Positions 1 through 8,257 of a DNA stretch of 21,936 nucleotides are shown here, one piece after another (within the stretch, counting starts at the first letter, position 1; each line of letters begins with the position of its first letter). Position numbers and translations under genes: made by a program. Source of the stretch: CAADGY01 sp900696665 (GTDB lineage: Bacteria; Acidobacteriota; Terriglobia; Bryobacterales; Bryobacteraceae); the NCBI GenBank assembly GCA_035063885.1, contig JAPSFM010000087.1, positions 1-21,936 on the forward strand, written 5' to 3'. The notes beneath the pieces were generated by a model. That model made no database searches. It saw nothing but the letters and a program-made list of their open reading frames with translations, and was not told the origin of the DNA.

Positions 1-1195
1 GAGACTTCACGCTCCTGGCCAGAATGCAGTCGCGGAAACCCGGTGCGAAGCGCTCCACCTGGTTCTCGATTCGGCTTAGCATGTCGACTTCCGATGCATG
101 GGGCACGTGGCAGTAGGCCCAAGCGGTGTGCCGGCCGGCAGGCGCACGGTCGCGGTCAAAGAGGCTCGGTTGCGCCAGCAGCACGAAGGGACGTTCGCAG
201 AGGCCTCCCGCCCAGGCTGCCCGCTCGGACGCCTCGATTTCCTGCGGCAGGGCACCCAGATGAACCGTGATCGCCTCCGAGCACCGCCGTGAGCGCCAGG
301 GAATGGGTTCGCTTAAGGCCCAATCCACTTTGAATGCTCCCATCCCATATCGATAACGTTCGAGCGAGCGGCGGTAGCCGGAAGGCAGGCGAAGGCCGGC
401 GATCCGAAGCAACTGGCGCGGCGTTACATCGCACATGACGATCCGGGCGGGGGGCAACTCGATGAGGCTGTTGACACGTCTGCCCGTGACGATGCTTCCT
501 CCGAGGGAACGGAAATACGCTGCGAGCGCATCAGCGATTTTCTGTGCGCCGCCGCGGGGAACCGGCCATCCATAGGCGTGCCCGTAGAGGCCCAGGACCA
601 GGCCGAACGCAGCCGAAGGAATGCGGTCGAGAGGAAGCATGGAATGCGCGCTCAACCCCAGAAACAACGCCCGCGCTTTCGCTCCCTGGAACTGGCGATG
701 GACCAGACCGCGTGCCGTGCGAAACGCATCCATGCTCAAGCGCGCCAGCGATGCCGGGCGCCGGAGGAGATGGAAAGGATGCAGGAAGGCAGTCTCAAGG
801 CGGCTCCAATGTTCGAGCCCTGAAGAAAAAAGCTCGCTGTAAGCCTGCCGGTCTACGCCGAGCGAAGCCGACGTCGCGGAAACCGAACGCTCCAGCACGA
901 CGCACTCGTCCGCATCGAAAGGATGTGCCAAGGCAGCGTCCGGATTGATCCATTCCAGCCCGAACTGTGCCAGCGGAAGCCGGCGCAAGAAAGGCGACGC
1001 GTATGCCAGGGGATGGACCGCCGAACAGAGATCGTGAGTATATCCGGGAAGGGTCAGCTCAGCGGACCGGGCGCCGCCACCCACCGTGTCCGACGCTTCG
1101 TAGACCGAAACCCTCAAGCCCGCTTGGGTGAGTTCAATAGCGGCGCTTAGGCCGTTAGGACCGGCGCCAACGATGATGGCATCGTCATTCGGCAT
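1..1195 (-). CDS. FAD-dependent oxidoreductase, phytoene desaturase-like (partial, C-terminus beyond window)
   Basis: The reverse strand is open from an ATG at 1195 to the left edge, giving about 398 residues without a stop. The N-terminus begins MPNDDAIIVGAGPNGLSAAI, a Rossmann dinucleotide-binding motif (GxGxxG, residues about 10-15), followed by an acidic strand end (VYEAS) and GGGARS, the pattern of COG1233 phytoene dehydrogenase/amine-oxidase-type flavoproteins. FAD would bind at this N-terminal fold. The family usually has about 480-530 residues, so roughly the last quarter is missing. The substrate cannot be told: members act on carotenoids, but many environmental homologues have unknown substrates, and no carotenoid gene lies nearby. 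There is no strong ribosome site before the ATG (only TGAAAG adjacent). It is divergent from the small gene at 1320. The family is clear; the exact role is not. Confidence 0.85.
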   Translation of the reverse strand, partial: MPNDDAIIVGAGPNGLSAAIELTQAGLRVSVYEASDTVGGGARSAELTLPGYTHDLCSAVHPLAYASPFLRRLPLAQFGLEWINPDAALAHPFDADECVVLERSVSATSASLGVDRQAYSELFSSGLEHWSRLETAFLHPFHLLRRPASLARLSMDAFRTARGLVHRQFQGAKARALFLGLSAHSMLPLDRIPSAAFGLVLGLYGHAYGWPVPRGGAQKIADALAAYFRSLGGSIVTGRRVNSLIELPPARIVMCDVTPRQLLRIAGLRLPSGYRRSLERYRYGMGAFKVDWALSEPIPWRSRRCSEAITVHLGALPQEIEASERAAWAGGLCERPFVLLAQPSLFDRDRAPAGRHTAWAYCHVPHASEVDMLSRIENQVERFAPGFRDCILARSVKS

Positions 1196-1319
1196 CTTTC
1201 AGGCCGTGTCTGCCGGAGGAAACAACCGCGGCAGGGAGGCATCCAATCCAGTGTTCCACTCCCCGCGTGTGATTTGCCGGGCAATGTGGTACGGAGCGTA
1301 ACGAAACCTGAGAGGACCG

Positions 1320-1637
1320 ATGTCAAAATACCGTGTAGTATTCATGGAGCGGACAGGCCAGTTTGGTGAAAACATCGAGAGCCCGGCCGAGTACCTGATA
1401 CCTCAGCTTAGCGACGGAGTGGTGCTCGATACGGAATTTGTGTCGCGCAATCAACCCGAGGCGCAACATTCACAGGAGGTTCTGGACGAAGACGATAGCT
1501 TTCTGAGCATCGGAACCGAGATCTGGGTGTACGAGATCGCCGGCGGCCGGGAGCAGGAGTTTGAAGACGCGGCGCGCAATTCGCGCATGGTGATCGAACT
1601 CGAAAGGATGGACGACACGGAGATGATGGGCACCTGA
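1320..1637 (+). CDS. small acidic hypothetical protein (105 aa)
   Basis: I do not recognise a family. The ATG at 1320 is preceded by GAGAGGA (about 1310-1316), a usable ribosome site. The protein is strongly acidic, rich in Glu and Asp in its second half, with no signal peptide or membrane segment, so it should be a soluble cytoplasmic protein. The first 40 residues (SKYRVVFMERTG, then YLIPQLSDGVVLDTEFV) alternate like beta strands. The segment IGTEIWVYEIAGGREQEFEDA looks like a strand followed by a helix. It stands alone, divergent from the flavoprotein gene and convergent with the beta-helix gene. Good codon usage and the ribosome site make it a likely real gene; function unknown. Confidence 0.65.
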   Translation: MSKYRVVFMERTGQFGENIESPAEYLIPQLSDGVVLDTEFVSRNQPEAQHSQEVLDEDDSFLSIGTEIWVYEIAGGREQEFEDAARNSRMVIELERMDDTEMMGT

Positions 1638-1746
1638 GTTGCCGCGGGACTCGCGAAGCGCTTTGACAAGAAGGGGCGGCCCAATGCGGCGCGGGCAAGC
1701 CCTCACCACCGCGGTCCTATGGTCATTCGTGCGGAGGATGCGCGGG

Positions 1747-3696
1747 CTACTCGTAAGCCGTGGCTGCCGTACTGCGAGGCCCGTATTTCGGCAGCGGTTG
1801 GCCCACTTCATACGCACCGAGGTCTGGCGCATTTCCCGCGAAGCCGTCATTCACGCCAGGCAAGTGGATGCCCGCATCTACCGCCTTGCCGTGTGGATTC
1901 AATTTGAAATTCAGTTCGCTTGCATGATACACGGCTTGCGGTTTCGCGGCGTCAGGCGCCCCCAGTTCTTCGAAGATGTTGTAATCGATCTCGATGCCAT
2001 GAGCCTCCTGTCCCGTTACTGTTCGCAACTCCGCCAGCGAACCGAGTCGTTTCGCACTCCCGCGGTCAAGAGTATAATCCCGCAGGGAGCCGGCGGCGGG
2101 GGATATCCACAGGAATTGATCTTTCGCCCGCGGGTTCAGGCGGTAGCCGTTGTAATCGTAAGTGGAGTAGGCAGTGGCGTTGGAGAATCGGAACACGGCG
2201 CGGCCGGGAGCATCAGTGCCGAGGAACAGGTTGTTCCGAAAGTGCGCATTGGAGAACAAGTCGCCGGGCAGACCTTCAGCAATGATGGTGTTGTGATAGA
2301 GCACCAGTCCTGCCGGCTTCACATTGAACTTCAGCCCGCATCCGGTAGGGACGTGGTACACGACGTTGCGGATATAGTAGGCCGGTCCGCCGTATACCGG
2401 CTGCGCGCTCAGTCCACACTGTGCGGCATTGACTCCACGATTCCGGAAAATGCGAATGTTGTGAACGCCGCCATCGGCCTCGATGAAATCATCGGCCATC
2501 AGGTGAATATCGTTGTTGTAGAAATCGATCGACGATGCTTTCCGGTCGTCTTCCGGATCCGGAGACCCATGCGTGCATACGGAGATGCCGTCGTGAAAAT
2601 AGGCGATGTAATTGTGTGAGACTACATGGCCTGCGCCGTAGACCTTGACCGCATAATAGCTGTTTAGGAGGTTGCGTCCGTAGATGCCGGGGTTGTACCA
2701 GCCTCTTAACCGATAACGATCGTCGCGACCGAGCATGACATTGTCCGAGATGTGGAAGTCGTGGGAACCGGAGTATTGCGTCGTGACCCCGATGCCGACG
2801 TCCTCGATACGGCAGTTTCGAACAGTGAGACCTTTTGCGCCGATTAAATCTTTTAAGCCGGCCTGGAACGCGATGTCGGCATTTCTAATCGTGAGTCCTT
2901 CAAAAATGTGATAATCGGCGCCCATGACGTTGAACAGTTCGTGCGCTCCGTCACCATCGAAGATCACCTCGCCGTCACCAGCACCGCGGATCACGATGGG
3001 CTGCTCAGGGGTGCCTTTAGCGGTCAGCACGTAGGTCCCTGTAAAGTCCAGTCCGAGCGGGTGCGAGTACTGCAGCCGGTCGCCTTTGTAAAGGCCCGCG
3101 TGCACCAGTATCGTGTCGCCCGGGCGAACCTTGCGCTCACTCACGACGGCCCAGTCCCCATTGCCGGAGCCGAAATACGCCTGCTTCAGTCCTGTGAATG
3201 CCGGTTGCTCTTTGGCAGCGGTCCAGCCCGGCGGATAAACGTGCAGAATGCGGCCTCCTGAAGCGGCCTTCGGCTCCGCCCGCGTCCTGACTTTCGCAGT
3301 TTGTACGGCGGCGCCGTTGACGCCGTCGGGGTCGCGCAGTTCAAATCGTGCTTCATACGCCGTGTCAGGCCTTAAGTCGAGGATGCTCCCGGCGAACATA
3401 TCGGGCACCGTGTAGTCGAGGCCGAGATCGGGTCGAATGACTTTTTCGCCGCCGAGACGGAGCAGCGGCATGCCCTTCTGCCATGCTTGCTCGCCAACAC
3501 GACGATAGCCGACTTCGACGGAGGCATTCCGGTTGTCGTCACCGGTGATCTGCCATTCGAAACCGAGGCAGAGCAGCGTGGGGCGCTCCACCTTGAGCCG
3601 CATTGCGGTAACTGAGTCGGCGGCAAACAGCGTCAGACAACTGAGTAAAAGGAAGCTGGAAACAATGCCCGGTCCAGCAAGCAATGTATGCTGCAT
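1747..3696 (-). CDS. secreted right-handed parallel beta-helix protein (pectate-lyase-like fold)
   Basis: 649 residues. Residues 1 to about 31 form a Sec-type signal peptide (hydrophobic FLLLSCLTLF, Ala-rich end). Residues about 33-145 look like a fibronectin-III-type beta sandwich (FEWQITGDDNRNASVEVGYR, then LDLRPDTAYEARFELRDPDG). From about residue 190 come short repeated turns typical of a parallel beta-helix: GDTILVHAGLY, PIVIRGAGDGEVIFDGDG, HIFEGLTIRNADI, GLTVRNCRIEDVGIG, HDFHISDNVML, HVVSHNYIAYFHDGI, FYNNDIHLM and others. Such folds are found in pectate lyases, polygalacturonases and carrageenases. Catalytic residues cannot be assigned by eye, so polysaccharide lyase or hydrolase is an inference. 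The divergent Gfo/Idh gene and the distal fucosidase fit glycan breakdown. No clear ribosome site precedes the ATG at 3696. Confidence 0.85.
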   Translation of the reverse strand: MQHTLLAGPGIVSSFLLLSCLTLFAADSVTAMRLKVERPTLLCLGFEWQITGDDNRNASVEVGYRRVGEQAWQKGMPLLRLGGEKVIRPDLGLDYTVPDMFAGSILDLRPDTAYEARFELRDPDGVNGAAVQTAKVRTRAEPKAASGGRILHVYPPGWTAAKEQPAFTGLKQAYFGSGNGDWAVVSERKVRPGDTILVHAGLYKGDRLQYSHPLGLDFTGTYVLTAKGTPEQPIVIRGAGDGEVIFDGDGAHELFNVMGADYHIFEGLTIRNADIAFQAGLKDLIGAKGLTVRNCRIEDVGIGVTTQYSGSHDFHISDNVMLGRDDRYRLRGWYNPGIYGRNLLNSYYAVKVYGAGHVVSHNYIAYFHDGISVCTHGSPDPEDDRKASSIDFYNNDIHLMADDFIEADGGVHNIRIFRNRGVNAAQCGLSAQPVYGGPAYYIRNVVYHVPTGCGLKFNVKPAGLVLYHNTIIAEGLPGDLFSNAHFRNNLFLGTDAPGRAVFRFSNATAYSTYDYNGYRLNPRAKDQFLWISPAAGSLRDYTLDRGSAKRLGSLAELRTVTGQEAHGIEIDYNIFEELGAPDAAKPQAVYHASELNFKLNPHGKAVDAGIHLPGVNDGFAGNAPDLGAYEVGQPLPKYGPRSTAATAYE

Positions 3697-3952
3697 GCGA
3701 AGAGCTTATCACCGTGTGCCGGACGGGAACCGAAAAATGGGCGTGCTCAACAACGCCCAGTTGACCGGGTATTTGCCGTTTTTTTCTACGCTGGCTTGGC
3801 CAAGGACGGTGTCTCGGATTCTTTTGGAAGCGAGAGCGGCGGTTCATCATCATGTTAAGTCACCGCCAATCGTTTATCTTTGTGCCCGTGGAACGCTCAT
3901 GGAATGTGGGCGCGGCGCCGCCCGGCCTTCCGGCCTGCCATGGCGCCTCGTG

Positions 3953-3961
3953 TGGTAGAAT
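3953..3961 (+). promoter_or_regulatory. putative extended -10 promoter element for the Gfo/Idh gene
   Basis: TGGTAGAAT matches an extended -10 element (TGnTAnAAT) and ends 24 nt before the ATG at 3986. No convincing -35 hexamer sits 17 nt upstream, which extended -10 promoters can tolerate. A GAGGA ribosome-site candidate lies at 3968-3972. The whole divergent intergenic stretch (3697-3985) otherwise shows only GC-rich short inverted repeats around 3911-3945. Confidence 0.35.
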
Positions 3962-3985
3962 CCCGGCGAGGATTCATCTATAGCC

Positions 3986-5257
3986 ATGAATAGCAGGCGA
4001 ACTTTCCTGGTCAGCGCCGGAGCCGCCGCGTCGCAGGTACTCGCACGCAAAGCGGCGGCAAGTGATCGCGTCCGTGTCGCGGTGCTCGGAGTGAACGGCC
4101 GAGGCAGAGATCATATAGAAGGTTTTCAGGGAGTGCCCGGAACGGAGGTGGCGCTGCTGTGCGACCCCGATAGTAAGATCCTGGCCGAACGGGCCGCCCA
4201 ATTCCAGGAGAAGTACGGACGAAAAGTCGAGACCGCGAACGACTTGAGAAAGGTATTTGAGCGGAAGGACATCGACGCGGTGGGCATCGCCACGCCCAAC
4301 CACTGGCATTCCCTTGCCGGGATTTGGGCGTGCCAGGCCGGAAAAGATGTGTACGTGGAGAAACCGGCTTCGCACAACGTGTTCGAGGGCCGGAAACTGG
4401 TGGAAGCCGCTCATAAGTACAAGCGGATCGTTCAGCACGGAGTTCAATTGCGCAGCTCGGACGCCATTCAGGAAGCCGTACAACTGCTGCGAAAAGGAGT
4501 AATCGGCAAGGTGTATATGGCCCGCGGGCTGGTCTATCGCTGGCGGCCTTCGATCGGACATAAGCCAACTGAACCGGTGCCCGCTTACCTCGATTACGAT
4601 CTCTGGACCGGCCCCGCGCAGCAGAGACCTTTTTCACGCCGCCTGGTTCATTACAACTGGCACTGGCATTGGGACTACGGCAATGGCGATGTCGGCAACC
4701 AGGGGATTCACGAAACCGACATGTGCATGTGGGGACTCGACGTCGGCCTGCCAAAGCGGATTACGGCGATGGGGGGCAAGTTCCTGTTCGACGACGACAA
4801 GGAGACCCCGGAGATTCTCTCCTCGGTGTATCACTACCCTGAAGAGAAGAAGATCATCCAATTCGAAGTAAGACACTGGTGCACCAATGAAGAGCACGGG
4901 GTCGGCGTAGGGAATATCTTTTACGGCTCGGAAGGCTACATGCTGATCAGGGGCTATAACACCTACGAGGTGTACCTCGGTCAAAAACGGGAGAAGGGAC
5001 CGTCCGGGAAATCGGGCGGCGACCACTACGCCAATTTCATCAAAGCCGTCCGCAGCAGAAAAACTTCGGATCAGAATGGGCCGGTTGAAACGGCACACCT
5101 GTCATCGGCGCTCGCCCATCTCGGGAATATATCGTTCCGGCTGGGACGTCAACTGACGTTCGATCCGGCCACTGAAAAGTTCGTAGGCGATTCTGAAGCG
5201 GATGCGATGCTCACGCGAAACTACCGCACGCCCTTTGTGGTGCCGGAAAAAGTCTGA
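3986..5257 (+). CDS. Tat-exported Gfo/Idh/MocA family oxidoreductase
   Basis: 423 residues. The N-terminus MNSRRTFLVSAGAAASQVLA is a twin-arginine (RRTFL) export signal, so the enzyme probably folds in the cytoplasm with bound cofactor and acts in the periplasm. Residues 30-40 (RVAVLGVNGRG) are the NAD(P)-binding Rossmann loop. ATPNHWH (102-108) and the EKP triad (125-127) are family hallmarks, with the EKP lysine close to cofactor and substrate. GNGDVGNQGIHETDMCMWGL (232-251) supplies the conserved His/Asp region of the C-terminal substrate domain. Family members oxidise or epimerise sugars and inositols; some use tightly bound NAD for glycoside or deacetylation chemistry. Substrate unknown. 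It is a lone gene, divergent from the beta-helix protein, which suggests a shared glycan role. Length and motifs are complete. Confidence 0.92.
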   Translation: MNSRRTFLVSAGAAASQVLARKAAASDRVRVAVLGVNGRGRDHIEGFQGVPGTEVALLCDPDSKILAERAAQFQEKYGRKVETANDLRKVFERKDIDAVGIATPNHWHSLAGIWACQAGKDVYVEKPASHNVFEGRKLVEAAHKYKRIVQHGVQLRSSDAIQEAVQLLRKGVIGKVYMARGLVYRWRPSIGHKPTEPVPAYLDYDLWTGPAQQRPFSRRLVHYNWHWHWDYGNGDVGNQGIHETDMCMWGLDVGLPKRITAMGGKFLFDDDKETPEILSSVYHYPEEKKIIQFEVRHWCTNEEHGVGVGNIFYGSEGYMLIRGYNTYEVYLGQKREKGPSGKSGGDHYANFIKAVRSRKTSDQNGPVETAHLSSALAHLGNISFRLGRQLTFDPATEKFVGDSEADAMLTRNYRTPFVVPEKV

Positions 5258-5291
5258 TAGCGCGTTGTGAGCGGAACGGGGCCGGGCGCGT

Positions 5292-5612
5292 TCAGGAGGT
5301 GCGCACCGGCTCGATCTTCAACTCATTAATGACGCGCTTGACGCCGGGGACCTTTTTAGTCAGCTTTTCGGCTTTCTGCTTCAGCTTTTCCTTTTCAACG
5401 GTTCCACGAAGAGTAACGACGCCTTCTTTGACTTCTACTCCAAGCGTGCCGCCCTTCACATCGGGGTCATTGGCCAGACGGCGGCGCACCTGGTCGTAAA
5501 TCGCGTCATCGGAAACTTCGAATTTCTGGCTCGCAACGGCCGGCCAGACGAGCGCAAACAGCGCGCATATCAGCAAGAAAAGCAGCCGTCGTATTTCATT
5601 CACCTTCAGCAC
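5292..5612 (-). CDS. BON-domain periplasmic protein
   Basis: 106 residues. An N-terminal hydrophobic stretch (LLFLLICALFALVWPAVAS, about residues 10-28) looks like a signal peptide or anchor. Residues about 33-102 fit one BON domain: IYDQVRRRLANDPDV, then LGVEVKEGVVTLRGTVEKEKLKQKAEKL and VPGVKRVINELKI. BON domains bind phospholipid surfaces and occur in OsmY-like stress proteins. The listed start is GTG at 5612; a second in-frame GTG at 5603 is equally possible. Either start lies inside the last codons of era, so translation is probably coupled to era and the gene is the last of the phoH-ybeY-corC-era operon. Function in that operon is unknown. Confidence 0.85.
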   Translation of the reverse strand: MLKVNEIRRLLFLLICALFALVWPAVASQKFEVSDDAIYDQVRRRLANDPDVKGGTLGVEVKEGVVTLRGTVEKEKLKQKAEKLTKKVPGVKRVINELKIEPVRTS

Positions 5613-6546
5613 CTGCCATCGACCGCCAGTCTATCGCATTCAGGAACTCGGGGCTGTTTCTCCATTCCGGCCGCACTTTGGCAAAAAGTTCCAGAAATAC
5701 CTTCCGCCCGAAAAAGCCTTCCAACTCCTGCCGGGCTAAAGTACCCGCTTCCTTCAACATGGCGCCCTTCGAGCCAATGATAATCGCCTTCTGGCCTTCG
5801 CGCTCCACATAAATGGTGGCAGCAATACGAAGCAGCTTCCCGGTTTCCACCCAAGTCTCCACCAGCACGGCAACAGAGTGCGGAACCTCATGCCGTGTCA
5901 ATTCCAGCACCTTCTCCCGAATGATTTCGGCGGCGAGAAAACGCTCCGGCTGATCGGTAAGATAGTCGCCCGGAAAGAGCGGGGGACCTTCCGGAAGCAC
6001 CGCGATCATTGCTTTGACCAGGTCCTCCAAACCATCTCCAGTCGCGGCCGAGATGGGGATGCATTCGGTGAAGTCGAGCAGCGTGCGCAACTGCTCGATA
6101 CGCGGCAGAATCTTGCGCTTGTCTTTTACCTTATCGATTTTGTTAAGGAGAAGGAACACCGGCGCCTGCCCTTTCCGGACAAGATCCAGGGCCTTCTCCT
6201 CTTCGTTGGAATAAGGCCGTGAGGCGTCAACCAGAAACAAAAGCAGGTCCCGATCTTCCACCGCCGCGCGCACCGTCTGCATCATCTTGCGGTTGAAAAG
6301 GCTGTCGGACTTGTGAATGCCGGGAGTATCCAGAAATGCGATCTGGGCATGAGGCAGTGTGAGGACGCCCTGGACCGGCGTGCGTGTGGTTTGAGGTTTG
6401 CCGGCGACGATCGCCAGCTTGGTTCCCACCAGCGCGTTCAGCAGGGTGGATTTACCGGTGTTCGGAAGTCCGACGATCGAGACGAAACCCGAGACGTGCT
6501 GATTCTTCTTTGGCGGCGAACCATCCGGGTGGCGGCGCTTAGGCAT
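5596..6546 (-). CDS. era: GTPase Era, 30S ribosomal subunit assembly factor
   Basis: 316 residues, close to the usual 300. Era binds 16S rRNA and supports 30S subunit maturation at the cytoplasmic membrane. G1 is GLPNTGKS (26-33), G3 DTPG (73-76), G4 NKID (135-138) and the G5 region ISAATGDGLEDL (165-176). The C-terminal KH domain carries the RNA-binding loop IIIGSKG (255-261) followed by MLKEAGTLARQELE. G1 reads GLPNTGKS where GRPNVGKS is common, which should still bind GTP. The ATG at 6546 overlaps the end of corC by 8 nt (ATGCCTAA), and the 3' end overlaps the BON gene, so all are co-transcribed. There is a basic, Lys/Arg/Pro-rich N-terminal extension of about 18 residues before the G domain. 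Confidence 0.97.
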   Translation of the reverse strand: MPKRRHPDGSPPKKNQHVSGFVSIVGLPNTGKSTLLNALVGTKLAIVAGKPQTTRTPVQGVLTLPHAQIAFLDTPGIHKSDSLFNRKMMQTVRAAVEDRDLLLFLVDASRPYSNEEEKALDLVRKGQAPVFLLLNKIDKVKDKRKILPRIEQLRTLLDFTECIPISAATGDGLEDLVKAMIAVLPEGPPLFPGDYLTDQPERFLAAEIIREKVLELTRHEVPHSVAVLVETWVETGKLLRIAATIYVEREGQKAIIIGSKGAMLKEAGTLARQELEGFFGRKVFLELFAKVRPEWRNSPEFLNAIDWRSMAGAEGE

Positions 6547-7798
6547 TTACCGTCCCTGGCGATTTCGAGATGCGCACGCGGTCGACGCGGAATTCATTGC
6601 CTGCGACCACCTCCAGGCGGATGCCCTCGCGCTCCACCGCTTCGCCGGGCTGCGGCACCCGCCCCAGCCACTCGGCGACAAGACCGCCGACCGTGGTGGA
6701 TTCCGTTTCCTCTTCCGGCCGGAAATGCAGCAGATCGTAGAGATGATCCAGGTCGAAGCTGCCGGAGACAAGATAAGTGTTTTCCGCGATCTTCTCGATG
6801 TCCCTGGTGGGTTCGTGCTCGTCGTGGATCTCTCCGAACACCTCCTCCACCAGGTCTTCCATGGTGGCCAGACCCGCCGTGTTTCCGTATTCATCGATGA
6901 CGACGGCCATATGCGTCCCGTCCTCCTGCATTTCGCGGAACAGGTCGTGAACCCGCTTGGTTTCCGGCACGGATTTGATGGGCCGTATCAGTTGGGCCAG
7001 GGGCACCTTGTCGCGGTCTTCCGCCTCGATCTCGAACATGTCGCGCACGTGAATAAACCCGATGATCTGGTCGATCGAGTTCTCAAAAACGGGGATGCGC
7101 GAGTATTGTTCGTTGATAACCAGTTGACGGAGACCCTCCAGGGTCTCGTCCTGCGAGATCGCCACAATGTTGGGCCGGGGAGTCATGACTTCGCGAACGG
7201 TCTTATCTCCGAAGGCCACGACAGACTCGATGAGACGGCGGTCGTCCTTTTCAAAGATTCCTTCCTCCTCCCCCGCCGAAATCAGCGCGTCGATATCCTC
7301 GTTCGACCTGCCGTTTTCATCCCGTTTGGCTTCCGGCTCGCCCAACTCGGCCAGCGACTGCAGAAATCCGAAGAGGATCGTGAAGGGCTTCGCGACCAGC
7401 GCAAGCAGCTTGAGCAGCGGCAGCAGGGGCAGCAACCAAGTCCCGCCGGTTTTCCGGTACAGCAATTGCGGTCCGAGATAAGCGCACGCGACCATTACGA
7501 GGAAAGAGAATACGGCAGCTTCGAGAATGGCCAGGCCGGGAGCGACGCCTGGTATCGCTACTGCCAGCAGGACGATCCCAAGCAGCAGTAACAACGTGTG
7601 CTTCACCAGCGAGAAGGCGAGCGCGCCGGTGTCCGTCTTGAGGCCGAGCCGGTCTTCGAGTGTCTCCTTGAAGAAAACCAACGCAGGCGACTCTCGTGTG
7701 CGAAGGCGCAGAGATTCCAGGTAGAGATGCTGAACGAAGGTACACAGCAGCAGCAGGAGAGCGAGCACCACCGCGGCAACCAGCAGAGCCGCTATCAT
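6539..7798 (-). CDS. hemolysin-family CBS-domain membrane protein (CorC/HlyC/TlyC type)
   Basis: 419 residues. Hydrophobic segments at about 2-24, 60-83, 88-114 and 120-147 suggest a membrane-embedded N-terminal half resembling a divergent CNNM/DUF21 domain. Two CBS domains follow: the first about 205-260 (VMTPRPNIVAIS, SRIPVFENSIDQIIGFIHVRDM), the second about 270-325, ending in the hallmark IDEYGNTAGLATMEDLVEEV. The last 85 residues (VSGSFDLDHLYDLL to NEFRVDRVRI) form the CorC_HlyC domain. Proteins of this kind are linked to magnesium or cobalt efflux; in E. coli the soluble relative ybeX sits beside ybeY and ybeZ and affects ribosome maturation. Here it overlaps ybeY by ATGA at its start and era at its end. 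Family assignment is firm; transport function is inferred. Confidence 0.92.
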   Translation of the reverse strand: MIAALLVAAVVLALLLLLCTFVQHLYLESLRLRTRESPALVFFKETLEDRLGLKTDTGALAFSLVKHTLLLLLGIVLLAVAIPGVAPGLAILEAAVFSFLVMVACAYLGPQLLYRKTGGTWLLPLLPLLKLLALVAKPFTILFGFLQSLAELGEPEAKRDENGRSNEDIDALISAGEEEGIFEKDDRRLIESVVAFGDKTVREVMTPRPNIVAISQDETLEGLRQLVINEQYSRIPVFENSIDQIIGFIHVRDMFEIEAEDRDKVPLAQLIRPIKSVPETKRVHDLFREMQEDGTHMAVVIDEYGNTAGLATMEDLVEEVFGEIHDEHEPTRDIEKIAENTYLVSGSFDLDHLYDLLHFRPEEETESTTVGGLVAEWLGRVPQPGEAVEREGIRLEVVAGNEFRVDRVRISKSPGTVNA

Positions 7799-8244
7799 GA
7801 CCGGCTCCGTTCAATCAGGGCCGGGGGAAGATCCAGCTTTCTGCGCCACCGCGCCTCTGTGCGGGCCATCCGTCCACGATCTTTCACGTGATCCATGCCG
7901 AGCAGATGGAGAAGGCCATGCAGCATCAGGATTCCGATTTCCTGATCCACACCATGACCGAAGTCGCGCGCCTGCTCCGCCGCGCGTTCCACCGAGATGG
8001 CGATCTCGCCGAGATATTCAGCCCGGTCCGGGGATGGGAAAGACAGAACGTCGGTGGGGTAATCCCTCGCAAGAAAATCGCGATTCAGCCGTCTCAACTC
8101 GCGATCATTGGTGAGCAGGCATTCAAACCGCCGGCCTCCCGCCACTTCGGCTTCCAGCCGTTCCGCAAATGCCCGAATGCGTTTCCGCGGCAGGCCCACA
8201 ACAGTGCGGCGGAATAGAACCGGGCCATCATCGGTGTCAGACAT
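7795..8244 (-). CDS. ybeY: endoribonuclease YbeY, 16S rRNA maturation
   Basis: About 149 residues from the ATG at 8244; an in-frame GTG at 8250 would add two residues. The zinc-binding signature HGLLHLLGMDH near the C-terminus supplies the three histidines that coordinate the metal of this single-strand RNase. Upstream motifs TNDRELRRLNRDFLARDYPTDVLSFP and LGEIAIS are also typical. YbeY processes the 16S rRNA 3' end and takes part in ribosome quality control. The gene starts a few bases after the phoH stop, and its TGA stop overlaps the ATG of corC, giving the phoH-ybeY-corC order known as ybeZ-ybeY-ybeX in E. coli. There is only a weak GGATGAG ribosome site, consistent with translational coupling. 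Confidence 0.96.
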   Translation of the reverse strand: MSDTDDGPVLFRRTVVGLPRKRIRAFAERLEAEVAGGRRFECLLTNDRELRRLNRDFLARDYPTDVLSFPSPDRAEYLGEIAISVERAAEQARDFGHGVDQEIGILMLHGLLHLLGMDHVKDRGRMARTEARWRRKLDLPPALIERSRS

Positions 8245-8257
8245 TGGCACTCATCCG

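Noticed and set aside
1639..2619. 326-residue plus-strand open frame
   Set aside because: It lies opposite the beta-helix gene, which has a signal peptide, domain structure and family pattern; the plus-strand product shows none.
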